This document shows positions 1-7,607 of a stretch of DNA of 64,000 nucleotides, piece after piece. This DNA comes from Bacillota bacterium (GTDB lineage: Bacteria > Bacillota > Clostridia > Oscillospirales > Ruminococcaceae). Under the pieces are notes generated by a model. It saw only the letters and a list, made by a program, of their open reading frames with translations. It was not told the origin of the DNA and made no database searches. A program made the translations under genes and the position numbers. The stretch's first letter is position 1, and every line of letters begins with the position of its first letter. The stretch spans positions 1 through 64,000 of the forward strand of contig JAEZTV010000033.1 of NCBI GenBank assembly GCA_023421245.1, read 5' to 3'.

Positions 1-599
1 TCGCAAACTACGCAAAAGCCACCGGCTACAAGCTGCCTGTGACCCGTGAAGCTGTGACCTATGCGGATGCTTCCAGCATCGGCAGCATCTATAAGGCGGC
101 GGTTACTGCCATGCAGCAGGCAGGCATCATGATGGGCGGCACAAGCAATAAGTTCAACCCAAAATCCAGTGCCACCCGTGCGGAGGTCAGCTCCATGCTT
201 CACCGCTATATCAAGCTGACCATTGACCCTGCCACGGCGCAAGGCTGGGCGAAAAATGATGCAGGTCAATACCTGTACTATAAGGATAGCAAGGCTCTCA
301 CCGGCGCACAGACCATCGACGGTGTGAAGTATTTCTTCAACACCGATGGAACGCTGAAAACCGGTTGGGTGAAGGACGGCGGCAACTGGCGCTATTACTC
401 TGGCAACAAGGCTTCTGTGGGCTGGCTGGACATCAGCGACAAACGCTACTACTTCACCAAGGATGGGCTGATGGTATCCGGCAAATGGCTGGAGATCGGC
501 GGCAAGTGGTATTACTTCTATGCCGATGGCTCCCTTGCCAAGAGCACCAAAGTAGACGGTTATGAGGTCTATGAAAACGGCGTCAGAAAGACAAAGTAA
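1..599 (+). CDS. S-layer-homology / cell-wall-binding-repeat protein (3' end only)
   Basis: The reading frame is open from the first full codon of the window (base 3), so the gene starts upstream and only the C-terminal ~198 residues are visible. The first ~75 residues end an SLH domain (the stretch 'AAVTAMQQAGIMMG' followed by 'FNPKSSATRAEVSSML' is typical of SLH repeats), which binds pyruvylated secondary cell-wall polymer. After it come at least four aromatic repeats with W-x-Y-Y/F and G-W cores ('GWVKDGGNWRYY', 'GKWYYF') of the choline/glucan-binding repeat family. Combining SLH with such repeats points to a secreted, wall-anchored protein; any catalytic domain would lie upstream. Two hairpins follow the stop. 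Confidence 0.85.
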   Translation, partial: ANYAKATGYKLPVTREAVTYADASSIGSIYKAAVTAMQQAGIMMGGTSNKFNPKSSATRAEVSSMLHRYIKLTIDPATAQGWAKNDAGQYLYYKDSKALTGAQTIDGVKYFFNTDGTLKTGWVKDGGNWRYYSGNKASVGWLDISDKRYYFTKDGLMVSGKWLEIGGKWYYFYADGSLAKSTKVDGYEVYENGVRKTK

Positions 600-611
600 T
601 ATATACCAAGC

Positions 612-656
612 ATATAAAGCAAGGGTGGAGGCCGGTATGGTTCGGCTTGCCTTATA
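612..656 (+). terminator. Imperfect hairpin after the wall-protein gene
   Basis: The outer arms pair GCAAG with CTTGC, flanked by AT-rich ends, and a short inner CCG/CGG stem sits in the loop. It lies 13 bases after the stop codon and resembles a decayed copy of the perfect hairpin at 737-780: both share the AAGGGTGG-like left arm and the CCGGTAT core. It probably acts as a weak terminator. Confidence 0.45.
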
Positions 657-736
657 AATATTTATTCCGCAGATAATCCGCCTTTTCCTCTGTGATGCAG
701 CCGCCCCAAAGGTTCGCGTTGATTACGCACGCACAT

Positions 737-780
737 AAAGCGAGGGTGGAAACCGGTATTCGGTTCCCACCCTCGCTTTT
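737..780. terminator. Strong bidirectional terminator hairpin
   Basis: Left arm AAAGCGAGGGTGG and its continuation AACCG pair with CGGTT and CCACCCTCGCTTT around a 5-base loop, with one mismatch. A T-run follows on the plus strand and A/T-rich sequence lies on both sides. It can end the plus-strand wall-protein transcript and the minus-strand tRNA-Thr transcript. Confidence 0.8.
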
Positions 781-850
781 CCGTATTCGACTTGCCTTCC
801 ACAAATTGTCCCTATGATGTGGTGGACTTGGCGGAAAAGCTATGTCTTTT

Positions 851-925
851 TGGAGCTACTGGTGAGATTCGAACTCACGACCTGCGCATTACGAGTGCGC
901 TGCTCTACCCCTGAGCCACAGTAGC
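851..925 (-). tRNA. tRNA-Thr (anticodon CGU)
   Basis: Read on the minus strand the 75 bases form a full cloverleaf: acceptor GCTACTG pairs with CAGTAGC, the D arm holds GGGGTAGAGC, the anticodon stem GCGCA/TGCGC encloses the loop CTCGTAA (anticodon CGT), and the T arm GTGAG-TTCGAAT-CTCAC is perfect. The discriminator base is T and the CCA end is encoded. The loop reads ACG codons, hence threonine. A sigma-A type promoter lies about 110 bases upstream (1032-1059) and the hairpin at 737-780 lies downstream. Confidence 0.96.
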
Positions 926-930
926 ATGTT

Positions 931-985
931 ATTCGAAAGTTTGGCATCCCAGCATTGCGGGTGCGCTGCTCCGCCAAGTGATTTA
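931..985 (-). pseudogene. Decayed tRNA-like segment in the tRNA-Thr leader
   Basis: On the minus strand this stretch keeps the D-arm/anticodon core of the neighbouring tRNA-Thr: 20 of 24 bases match over 952-975 (GGAGCAGCGCACCCGCAATGC). It also retains a T-loop-like TTCGAAT at 931-937. The acceptor stem is missing and the anticodon stem keeps only three pairs, so it cannot be a functional tRNA. It lies in the same predicted transcript as tRNA-Thr. It is either a duplication remnant or a scar left at a tRNA integration site. Confidence 0.5.
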
Positions 986-1031
986 TACCCGCAGTCATAT
1001 CTGCGGCTTGTGAAAAAGACCCGTATCATTT

Positions 1032-1059
1032 ATTATATCAATTTTACAGCTAAGGTCAA
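1032..1059 (-). promoter_or_regulatory. Promoter of tRNA-Thr
   Basis: On the minus strand, -35 TTGACC (1054-1059) and a perfect -10 TATAAT (1032-1037) are separated by 16 bases. The predicted start near 1025 gives a ~100-base leader that contains a CCGCAG/CTGCGG hairpin (about 1000-1017) and the decayed tRNA segment before the mature tRNA. Confidence 0.75.
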
Positions 1060-1133
1060 GTGTTTTTCACATGAATTATGCTAAGATAAGACGGTGCCAA
1101 CGAAAATATAAGCACAAGGCCACGCAACTGGGT

Positions 1134-1586
1134 CTACGGCATATGTCCGGAGACCATCTTATATAAAAACACAACGTGCTCGGCATCAACAAAACCATGT
1201 TTTCGGTAAAACGCAAGCGCCGGCATATTGCGGTTGGTCAGCAATGTAAAGCCCGCGAGCCCTTGCGTGCGGATATAGCCCTCAATGTACGCAAGCAGCG
1301 CCTCTCCGTATCCCTTGCGCTGAGATGCAGGCTCAATGAAGAATTCATCCACGAACAACTCATCATTTGTCCACCATGTTTTCTTGTGGCAGAATGCAGC
1401 ACCCACCATATGCCCCTTCTCAAATACGGCAACGCCGACAAAGCGCGTATGGTCTGCAAATTCACACAAATATCGCTTTGCAGGTTCCAGCGACCACTGC
1501 TCGTTCCACGGCGCGCCGTTATATGCGCGCATCAACAGTTCAGCGCTTTCAGGAATGTCCTTTCTGGCAAGGTTCCTAATTTCCAT
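1134..1586 (-). CDS. GNAT-family N-acetyltransferase
   Basis: A 150-residue protein of normal GNAT length. The acetyl-CoA pyrophosphate-binding motif A is clear around residues 86-100 ('EPASQRKGYGEALLAYIEGY', with the Q-R-K-G-Y-G core), followed by the beta5-alpha4 segment 'LTNRNMPALAFYRKHGF', where the conserved N/A-x-x-F-Y-R-x-x-G-F motif contacts CoA. It should transfer an acyl group from acyl-CoA to an amine; the substrate cannot be read from sequence. A GGAGG site six bases before the ATG fixes the start. It follows the phosphatidyltransferase and glpK genes on the same strand but after a small gap, so co-transcription is possible. Confidence 0.88.
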   Translation of the reverse strand: MEIRNLARKDIPESAELLMRAYNGAPWNEQWSLEPAKRYLCEFADHTRFVGVAVFEKGHMVGAAFCHKKTWWTNDELFVDEFFIEPASQRKGYGEALLAYIEGYIRTQGLAGFTLLTNRNMPALAFYRKHGFVDAEHVVFLYKMVSGHMP

Positions 1587-1619
1587 GTTGAGCCTCCGTT
1601 ACTGATGCCCCAATCAATG

Positions 1620-2168
1620 TTATGTGCCGGTGTGTTTCGCAAATAGGCCCTTTGTGTTTAAATCAGGTTTTTGTTTTGCCGATATGAGGATTATCATCTC
1701 CTCCAACGCGCTGAGAAGCGCGAGGATACATACCGGCCAAAGCAGCAGCACATCCCTCACAACAAGATAAAAGGGCAATGCAATAATAACAAGAGCGCCT
1801 GCCGCCTTGTTTAGCAGCGTGTGTACAAGGATAAGCGCATGAAACCTCACCACCCCGACCACTACAGACACAAGGCGCAGGAGGATAACAACAGCGGCTA
1901 GCAGCATAAAACGCATAATCGCGTCACCTGCCCAGTACAACCACCCCACAAAATTAACGGTGAACAGCATCACATCCGCAACCGAGTCAAGCCTTGCACC
2001 CACACTGCTTTGGGTGTGCGTCCTGCGCGCGATATAACCGTCCAGCACATCGGTGGCGGCACAAACAAGGTATACCGCAAAGAATGCGGCAGGGCTGCCG
2101 TATAAAAAAACCAGCACGATGCACAGCAGCATCCTTGCGGCGGTTATAGCATTGGCGACATTCTTCAT
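1620..2168 (-). CDS. CDP-alcohol phosphatidyltransferase family membrane protein
   Basis: A 182-residue integral membrane enzyme. The signature D-G-x2-A-R-x8-G-x3-D-x3-D is intact ('DVLDGYIARRTHT...GARLDSVADV', roughly residues 40-68); its aspartates bind the Mg2+ ions used to displace CMP from a CDP-alcohol. About five hydrophobic helices surround it. Family members make phosphatidylglycerol phosphate, phosphatidylinositol or cardiolipin; which one is not decidable here. The start at 2168 follows AAGGGG and lies 17 bases after the glpK stop; a longer frame would overlap glpK. Sitting directly behind glycerol kinase, which makes glycerol-3-phosphate (the usual acceptor for PgsA), suggests a shared operon for glycerolipid supply. 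Confidence 0.88.
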   Translation of the reverse strand: MKNVANAITAARMLLCIVLVFLYGSPAAFFAVYLVCAATDVLDGYIARRTHTQSSVGARLDSVADVMLFTVNFVGWLYWAGDAIMRFMLLAAVVILLRLVSVVVGVVRFHALILVHTLLNKAAGALVIIALPFYLVVRDVLLLWPVCILALLSALEEMIILISAKQKPDLNTKGLFAKHTGT

Positions 2169-2185
2169 GCGCTTCCCCTTCCCTG

Positions 2186-3682
2186 CTACAACGGCTGCTC
2201 CCAACACTTTGCGCGTTCGACTGCACGCTGCCAACCGTCCGACAGCATTGCACGGGTCATATCGTCCATATCAGGGGTATACACACGGTCCAGTGTCCAG
2301 TTTTGGCGAATTTCATCGGTATCCTTCCACAGCCCTGTTGCAAGCCCCGCAAGGTAGGCGGCGCCAAGCGCCGTGGTCTCGCGTATCATGGGGCGGCGGA
2401 TGTTCTTGTTCATAATATCCGCTTGAAACTGCATAAGAAAATTGTTGGCGCTTGCTCCGCCGTCTACACGCAGTTCCCGAATCTCGGTGCCGGTATCCAT
2501 TGCAATGGCTTCCGCAACATCACGTGTTTGGAAGGCTATGGATTCGAGTGCCGCGCGAATGATATGGTTGCGCCCTGTACCGCGTGTAAGGCCCAAGATG
2601 GCACCGCGGGCGTACATATCCCAATGCGGGGCACCCATGCCGGTAAAAGCCGGCACGACATAGACTCCCCCGTTATCCGCTACCTTATTCGCAAAGTATT
2701 CGCTGTCCGACGATTCGGTGATAAAGCGCAGTTCATCGCGCAGCCATTGAATTACCGCCCCGCCGACAAATACGCTGCCCTCTACCGCATAACACACCTT
2801 GCCGCCGGCAGTGGCGGCGATGGTAGTAAGCATCCCATGACGGCTTTCACAGGGCGTGTCACCGGTATTCATCAGCATAAAGCAGCCCGTTCCATAGGTG
2901 TTTTTAATGCTGCCCTGTTCAAAGCAGGTCTGTCCGAAGAGTGCCGCCTGCTGGTCACCCGCAATACCTGCTATCGGCACACGATGCCCTTGCAGATTTG
3001 CATAGCCGAACAAATTACTTGATGCGCGCACCTCGGGCAGCATATCGGCAGGAATATCCAGTGCCTCGAGGATGGTGTTATCCCAGCAAAGCTTTTTGAT
3101 GTTATATAGCATCGTACGCGATGCGTTGGTATGGTCGGTGGCATGTACCGCGCCGCCTGTCAGCTTCCACAGCAGCCAGGTATCCACCGTGCCGAACAAC
3201 AGCTCACCGCGTTTTGCCCGCTCCTTTGCGTCAGGGATATGCTCCAGCAGCCACGCAAGCTTCGTGGCGCTGAAATAGGCGTCCGGCATAAGGCCGGTAG
3301 CGCTCTTTATGTAATCGCCAAGCCCTCTGCGCACAAGATCGGTACACAGCTCCGCTGTTCTGCGGCATTGCCACACGATTGCGTTATGGATGGGACGGCC
3401 GGTAGCTTTATCCCATACCACGGTGGTTTCACGCTGATTGGTGATGCCGATGGCGGCAACCTCGCTTGGTTCAATACCGCTTTTGGCAAGCACCTCCGCC
3501 AGAACACTGTATTGCGAGGAGTATATCTCAAGCGGATCGTGTTCCACCCAACCGGGCCTTGGGTAATATTGTGTGAATTCCTTTTGCGCCATGCTGACGA
3601 TGTTTTGCGCTTTGTCGAAGATAATCGCGCGAGAGCTGGTGGTGCCTTGGTCGAGCGCGATGATGTATTGTTGTTGCGGCAC
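2186..3682 (-). CDS. glpK: Glycerol kinase
   Basis: 498 residues, the standard length of GlpK (FGGY carbohydrate kinase family). It phosphorylates glycerol to sn-glycerol-3-phosphate with ATP in the cytoplasm. Visible hallmarks are the N-terminal phosphate loop 'DQGTTSSRAIIFD' (residues 11-23), 'TNQRETTVVWD', the 'DTWLLWKLTGG' segment, 'GIAGDQQAALFGQ' near residue 245 with the catalytic aspartate, and the C-terminal ATPase core 'LRVDGGASANNFLMQFQADI'. The start is a GTG eight bases after GGAGG. No glpF or glpD lies nearby; the only partner is the downstream CDP-alcohol phosphatidyltransferase, which hints at lipid synthesis rather than only glycerol catabolism. Confidence 0.98.
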   Translation of the reverse strand: MPQQQYIIALDQGTTSSRAIIFDKAQNIVSMAQKEFTQYYPRPGWVEHDPLEIYSSQYSVLAEVLAKSGIEPSEVAAIGITNQRETTVVWDKATGRPIHNAIVWQCRRTAELCTDLVRRGLGDYIKSATGLMPDAYFSATKLAWLLEHIPDAKERAKRGELLFGTVDTWLLWKLTGGAVHATDHTNASRTMLYNIKKLCWDNTILEALDIPADMLPEVRASSNLFGYANLQGHRVPIAGIAGDQQAALFGQTCFEQGSIKNTYGTGCFMLMNTGDTPCESRHGMLTTIAATAGGKVCYAVEGSVFVGGAVIQWLRDELRFITESSDSEYFANKVADNGGVYVVPAFTGMGAPHWDMYARGAILGLTRGTGRNHIIRAALESIAFQTRDVAEAIAMDTGTEIRELRVDGGASANNFLMQFQADIMNKNIRRPMIRETTALGAAYLAGLATGLWKDTDEIRQNWTLDRVYTPDMDDMTRAMLSDGWQRAVERAKCWEQPL

Positions 3683-3722
3683 GGCAAGCGCCTCCTTTTG
3701 TCACGGATGAATTCTTATGTCT

Positions 3723-3751
3723 ATTATATCCACTTCATACCACAAACGCAA
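3723..3751 (-). promoter_or_regulatory. Putative glpK promoter
   Basis: On the minus strand a perfect -10 TATAAT (3723-3728) follows TTGCGT (3746-3751) by 17 bases, 40 bases upstream of the glpK start. The -35 matches only the TTG of the consensus, so an activator or weak basal activity is possible. Confidence 0.5.
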
Positions 3752-3864
3752 CGATAAACATAGCCGTATGCGGCATCCACTTTGCAACAAAGAACCGGTA
3801 CCGGAGCGCGCCGGTTTACATATTTGCCCGCTTACGGCGAAACCTATGAGATGAGGTGAGTTTG

Positions 3865-5322
3865 ATGAACAAGGTTACGGTCATAGAATCTCTATGGAAA
3901 AAGGATGTTGAAATCGGGTTGCGAGAACCGTTGCGCGAGGATATTGAGGCTGATGTGGCAGTGATTGGCGCTGGGCTTGCCGGCGCGCTGACAGCATATT
4001 TTCTGCAGCAAAAAGGGCTTAAGACGGTGGTGCTCGAGGCCTCGCGCATCGGCAGCGGACAGACTGGGAACACCACTGCCAAGATTACTTCACAGCATGG
4101 ACTGATCTATGGAAAGCTGATTAAGGAGTTTGGGACTGAGAAGGCACGCCAATACGCCATGGCAAACGAGGCGGCAATTGCAGCCTATGAAAGCTTGATT
4201 CACAAGCTTAACATTTCGTGTGAATTCGAACGCCGGGCAAGCTATCTCTACTCAATTAACAACGAGCAGGCATTGCTTGACGAAGCACAGGCTGCAGGCG
4301 AACTTGGAATAGACGCACAATATGTGACCGATGCGGATATTCCCATCAAGGCAATTGGCGCGGTACGGTTTGGCAATCAGGCGCAGTTTCATCCACTGCG
4401 ATTTCTAAAGTCGGTTGCCGAGGGACTAACCATCTACGAACAAACACAGGTCACCGACATTAAGGATCACAGCCTGATCTGCGAGCAGGGAAGCGTTCAT
4501 GCCAAGCATATTGTAATGGCCACGCACTTTCCGTTTATCAATACGCCGGGGTATTACTTTATGCGGATGCATCAGGAACGCTCATACGCGCTTGCTTTGG
4601 AAAATGTCCCCCTGCCGGACGGAATGTTCCTTGGCATTGATGCCGGCGGGTTATCTTTCCGCACAAGCGGCACGGCGTTGATTGTGGGCGGTTGCAGTCA
4701 CCGAACGGGAGACGCAAACCTCAAAGACCAATATGAGCTTCTGCGCTCCAAGGTAAGACAGCTGTACCCACAGGGCAAGGAGGTTGCCGTATGGTCGGCA
4801 CAGGACTGCATCCCGCTCGATGGCGTACCCTATATCGGCAGGTTTTCGGCGGCTGTCGCCGATTGGTATGTAGCGACCGGATTTAAAAAATGGGGCATGA
4901 CAAGCGCCATGGCAGCAGCCACACTGCTTACCGATGCAATCACGGGGCGGGAAAATCCGTTTGCCGAGATATTTTCTCCGCAGCGTTTTGTGCTGTCCGC
5001 CTCTGCAAAGCAGCTGGTGGAGGATGGTACGAAATCGGTAAAAGGGCTTGCTACGCAGTTTTTGTCGCTTCCGTCTACCCATACAAGCGAGCTGCCCGTC
5101 GGACACGGCGGCATCGTGGAGTATGAGGGGCATAAGATGGGCGTATACAAGGATGAGAGCGGGCAGGTTTTTGTGGTATCCACGCGATGCCCGCACCTTG
5201 GATGTCAACTGGAGTGGAACCCCGGTGAACGCAGTTGGGATTGCCCCTGCCATGGGTCACGATTTGATTATATGGGGAAACTGATTGACAACCCCGCTTT
5301 AGGAGGGCTTGAGCATGGATGA
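3865..5322 (+). CDS. FAD-dependent oxidoreductase with C-terminal Rieske [2Fe-2S] domain
   Basis: 485 residues in two domains. Residues ~28-380 are a DAO-type (glycine-oxidase/PuuB-like) FAD fold with the dinucleotide motif G-A-G-L-A-G (35-40) and a C-terminal flavin segment 'DWYVATGFKKWGMTSAMAAA'. Residues ~410-485 are a Rieske domain with both ligand pairs: C442-P-H444 in 'CPHLGC' and C459-P-C-H462 in 'CPCHG'. This fusion is a recognised family of unknown substrate, predicted to oxidise an amine or hydroxyl compound and pass electrons to the iron-sulphur cluster. The ATG at 3865 follows GAGGTG by six bases, so it is preferred to an in-frame GTG nine bases earlier. The stop overlaps the start of the next gene, indicating translational coupling. 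Confidence 0.9.
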   Translation: MNKVTVIESLWKKDVEIGLREPLREDIEADVAVIGAGLAGALTAYFLQQKGLKTVVLEASRIGSGQTGNTTAKITSQHGLIYGKLIKEFGTEKARQYAMANEAAIAAYESLIHKLNISCEFERRASYLYSINNEQALLDEAQAAGELGIDAQYVTDADIPIKAIGAVRFGNQAQFHPLRFLKSVAEGLTIYEQTQVTDIKDHSLICEQGSVHAKHIVMATHFPFINTPGYYFMRMHQERSYALALENVPLPDGMFLGIDAGGLSFRTSGTALIVGGCSHRTGDANLKDQYELLRSKVRQLYPQGKEVAVWSAQDCIPLDGVPYIGRFSAAVADWYVATGFKKWGMTSAMAAATLLTDAITGRENPFAEIFSPQRFVLSASAKQLVEDGTKSVKGLATQFLSLPSTHTSELPVGHGGIVEYEGHKMGVYKDESGQVFVVSTRCPHLGCQLEWNPGERSWDCPCHGSRFDYMGKLIDNPALGGLEHG

Positions 5323-6229
5323 TGCACAACGTAAACCATACTTTGAGGGCTGGTATTTTAAGCTCCAGAACGCGGGCAGGACAGTAGCCGTCATACCCGC
5401 TATCCATCGCGACCACAGCGGGCACACCACCTCTTCCATTCAGCTGATATGGGATGACGGGTCGCATCGGGCATCCTATCTACACAGCCCCATTGTGCGG
5501 ATACGCGAGGGTCTGGGGCTTCGCATTGGTGCAAGCATCTTTACGGCGCAAGGCATCACGCTCGATGTTGATCAGGGCGGGCTGCAGGCGTACGGCGACA
5601 TTCGTTTTGGCACGCTTACCGCACCGCGCGGTAATATTATGGGTCCGCTGCGGCATATTCCAAACCTGCAATGCCGGCATAATGTGCTAAGCTTTATGCA
5701 CGAGCTGAGCGGACAACTTATAATTGGTGAACAGACCTTTGATTTTGACGGAGGGTGCGGCTATATAGAAGCGGACAGCGGCACATCATTCCCCGATAAC
5801 TATCTGTGGACACAGTGTAACAGCTTTGATGGTGAGCAATGCTGTGTGATGGCCGCTGCCGCCGATGTTTCGGTAGCCTCGCGCAGCTTTCGCGGTACCG
5901 TTTGCTGTGTGTATTACCGCGGCAAAGAGTACCGCATTGCATCTTATCTGGGCGGCGCCATCGTCAAATGCACACCGGACGAGCTGATAACGGCGCAGGG
6001 ACGGTATGTGCTGCAGATTAACCGGATTACCGAATGCCCGCGTATTCTCGCGGCACCCGCACAGGGCGCAATGACACGTACCATTCATGAAAGCGTTGCG
6101 TGCACCGTGCGCTACCGCTTCTACCGCGCGGGACGTGAGGTGTTTGATCTGACGAGCAGCCATGCAGGGTTTGAGTATACGAAAAAGGAGAGCCCACCCC
6201 CTAAGGTATGCGAATCTCAGCGCGAATAA
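5315..6229 (+). CDS. Tocopherol-cyclase-like protein
   Basis: 304 residues beginning 'MDDAQRKPYFEGWYFKLQN'. The 'KPYFEGWYFK' motif followed by a long beta-rich body is the hallmark of the tocopherol cyclase-like family (a lipocalin-like fold), found in many bacteria that make no tocopherol. The bacterial function is unknown; binding or modifying a prenyl or lipid quinone is only an inference from the plant enzyme. Translation starts at the ATG seven bases after AGGAGGG, and the first eight bases overlap the end of the FAD/Rieske gene, so the two proteins are probably made together. A terminator at 6253-6300 closes this two-gene operon. Confidence 0.82.
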   Translation: MDDAQRKPYFEGWYFKLQNAGRTVAVIPAIHRDHSGHTTSSIQLIWDDGSHRASYLHSPIVRIREGLGLRIGASIFTAQGITLDVDQGGLQAYGDIRFGTLTAPRGNIMGPLRHIPNLQCRHNVLSFMHELSGQLIIGEQTFDFDGGCGYIEADSGTSFPDNYLWTQCNSFDGEQCCVMAAAADVSVASRSFRGTVCCVYYRGKEYRIASYLGGAIVKCTPDELITAQGRYVLQINRITECPRILAAPAQGAMTRTIHESVACTVRYRFYRAGREVFDLTSSHAGFEYTKKESPPPKVCESQRE

Positions 6230-6252
6230 CAAAAGACATCCAATAACTTTAT

Positions 6253-6300
6253 CGGCGGATATCCGAATTCTACACTAACGGATACCCGCCGTTATATTTT
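6253..6300 (+). terminator. Intrinsic terminator of the FAD/Rieske operon
   Basis: Arms CGGCGG-TATCCG and CGGATA-CCGCCG pair with one mismatch around a 12-base loop and are followed by TTATATTTT. Confidence 0.8.
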
Positions 6301-6514
6301 GTATGGGACGTCCGCTCGCTGAATCACCAATCCGGATATTGGTGGCAATGGTAGAAAAAGATCGGTATGCAGCGGCAGTATACAGGGTGTTCCCTTGATT
6401 TATTATGAATGAGCTTTAATTGTTGTAGTTATTTTTATTCTTTCAATGTATAATAAAACCATATCATCCACCCCCCGAGTTATTGCCAACTATAAAAATC
6501 AAAAGGGATAGAAA

Positions 6515-6961
6515 ATGAAAATTACCATTGAAATTGTTGGAATGGATCAAGAGGAAGAGATACAAATCCGGTGTCATGAGGTAACGGAGGAGATTCTTTC
6601 CCATGTAAACAGCCTTAAAATGAAGGACAGCGAGCTGGTGGGCTATCTAAAAAACGATATTTATCGTTTAGCCTTTAGCGATGTATATTATTTTGAGGCG
6701 GTAGACAATAAGGTGTTTATCTACTGTAAAAGTCAGGTCTTTGAATCGGTACATAAGCTATATGAGCTTGAGCAGATATGTGAAAACCGGCGTTTTTTTC
6801 GCTGCTCTAAATCAACCATATTGAATATTGAGAAAATTACGATGATTCGCCCATCTATAAGCGGCAGACTGGAGGCCGTTTTGGATAATAAAGAAGCTGT
6901 CGTGGTCTCGAGAAAATATGTACCGCTGCTTAAGAGCAAGCTTGGACTGGGAGGATATTAA
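6515..6961 (+). CDS. LytTR-domain DNA-binding regulator
   Basis: 148 residues. The C-terminal ~100 residues are a LytTR domain: 'IYRLAFSDVYYFEAVDNKVFIYCKSQVF' followed by 'LEQICENRRFFRCSKSTILNIEKI' is the diagnostic pattern ('F-x-R-x-x-(K/R)-S-x-(I/L)-(V/I)-N'). There is no receiver domain; the N-terminal ~40 residues are short and unrelated to phosphorelay. This small free-standing form is normally paired with a DUF3021 membrane protein, as here (next gene one base after the stop). Such pairs are known regulator/anti-regulator units that control their own operon. AAGGGA precedes the ATG. A TATAAT at 6449-6454 is a likely -10, with no convincing -35. Confidence 0.9.
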   Translation: MKITIEIVGMDQEEEIQIRCHEVTEEILSHVNSLKMKDSELVGYLKNDIYRLAFSDVYYFEAVDNKVFIYCKSQVFESVHKLYELEQICENRRFFRCSKSTILNIEKITMIRPSISGRLEAVLDNKEAVVVSRKYVPLLKSKLGLGGY

Positions 6962-6962
6962 A

Positions 6963-7385
6963 ATGAAAAACACGAATTTGTTAAGCGATTTGTTCCGTGA
7001 TTATTTTATTATTTTTACAATTATTATATTAGGGACGGCGCTGCTCAATCCAACGCATTCCTTTACCTTTAGTGAAATTATGCTGTCGGCACTGTTTGCC
7101 CTGGCAGGGGATCTGCCATCAATCGTATTACATTCCAAAAAGGAATTATCCCATAAACAACGTTACATACGAAAGATCATCCATTTTGTATTGTTAGAGG
7201 CGGTAATTCTTACCTTTGGCAATATCACAGGTCAGGTATCCGGAGTGAAGCAGACCGCACTGTTTGGGCTTGAAATTTTAGGTGTTTATCTGCTGGTAGG
7301 CTTCTTCTCCTGGCTAATTGATTACAAAACAGCCAGCGACATCAATAGAAAACTAGCGCATATGAGGTCCCAGAAAAAAGAATAG
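6963..7385 (+). CDS. DUF3021 family membrane protein
   Basis: 140 residues with four hydrophobic segments (about 12-30, 38-55, 70-90 and 103-122), matching the DUF3021 family that accompanies small LytTR regulators. The ATG lies two bases after the stop of the LytTR gene and 9 bases behind GGGAGG inside that gene, so the pair is one operon. By analogy with characterised LytTR regulatory systems the membrane protein probably holds the regulator inactive at the membrane; that role is inferred. A terminator follows immediately. Confidence 0.88.
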   Translation: MKNTNLLSDLFRDYFIIFTIIILGTALLNPTHSFTFSEIMLSALFALAGDLPSIVLHSKKELSHKQRYIRKIIHFVLLEAVILTFGNITGQVSGVKQTALFGLEILGVYLLVGFFSWLIDYKTASDINRKLAHMRSQKKE

Positions 7386-7394
7386 TACCGGCAT

Positions 7395-7430
7395 AACGGG
7401 CGGCAGGTTTACAACTTGCCGCCCGTTTTA
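7395..7430 (+). terminator. Intrinsic terminator of the LytTR/DUF3021 operon
   Basis: Perfect 11-bp stem AACGGGCGGCA/TGCCGCCCGTT with a 12-base loop and a TTTTA tail, ten bases after the DUF3021 stop. Confidence 0.85.
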
Positions 7431-7472
7431 TGCAACTTACTTCTCTTAATAATCATCATGCTTCTATTCTGT

Positions 7473-7500
7473 TTTACTGTTATGAAATGTGTGATATACT
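7473..7500 (+). promoter_or_regulatory. Possible promoter of the alpha/beta hydrolase gene
   Basis: TTTACT (7473-7478) and TATACT (7495-7500) are spaced by 16 bases, about 100 bases before the ATG. Match to consensus is moderate. Confidence 0.35.
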
Positions 7501-7607
7501 CAATGAACTTCAAAAGTGTCCCATCTTTGAAGTGGCACGGGTTTACCGTGCGATCGTCCAAAGGACGAATTCATTTTTGACACAGAACATAACTAAAGGA
7601 GATCATT

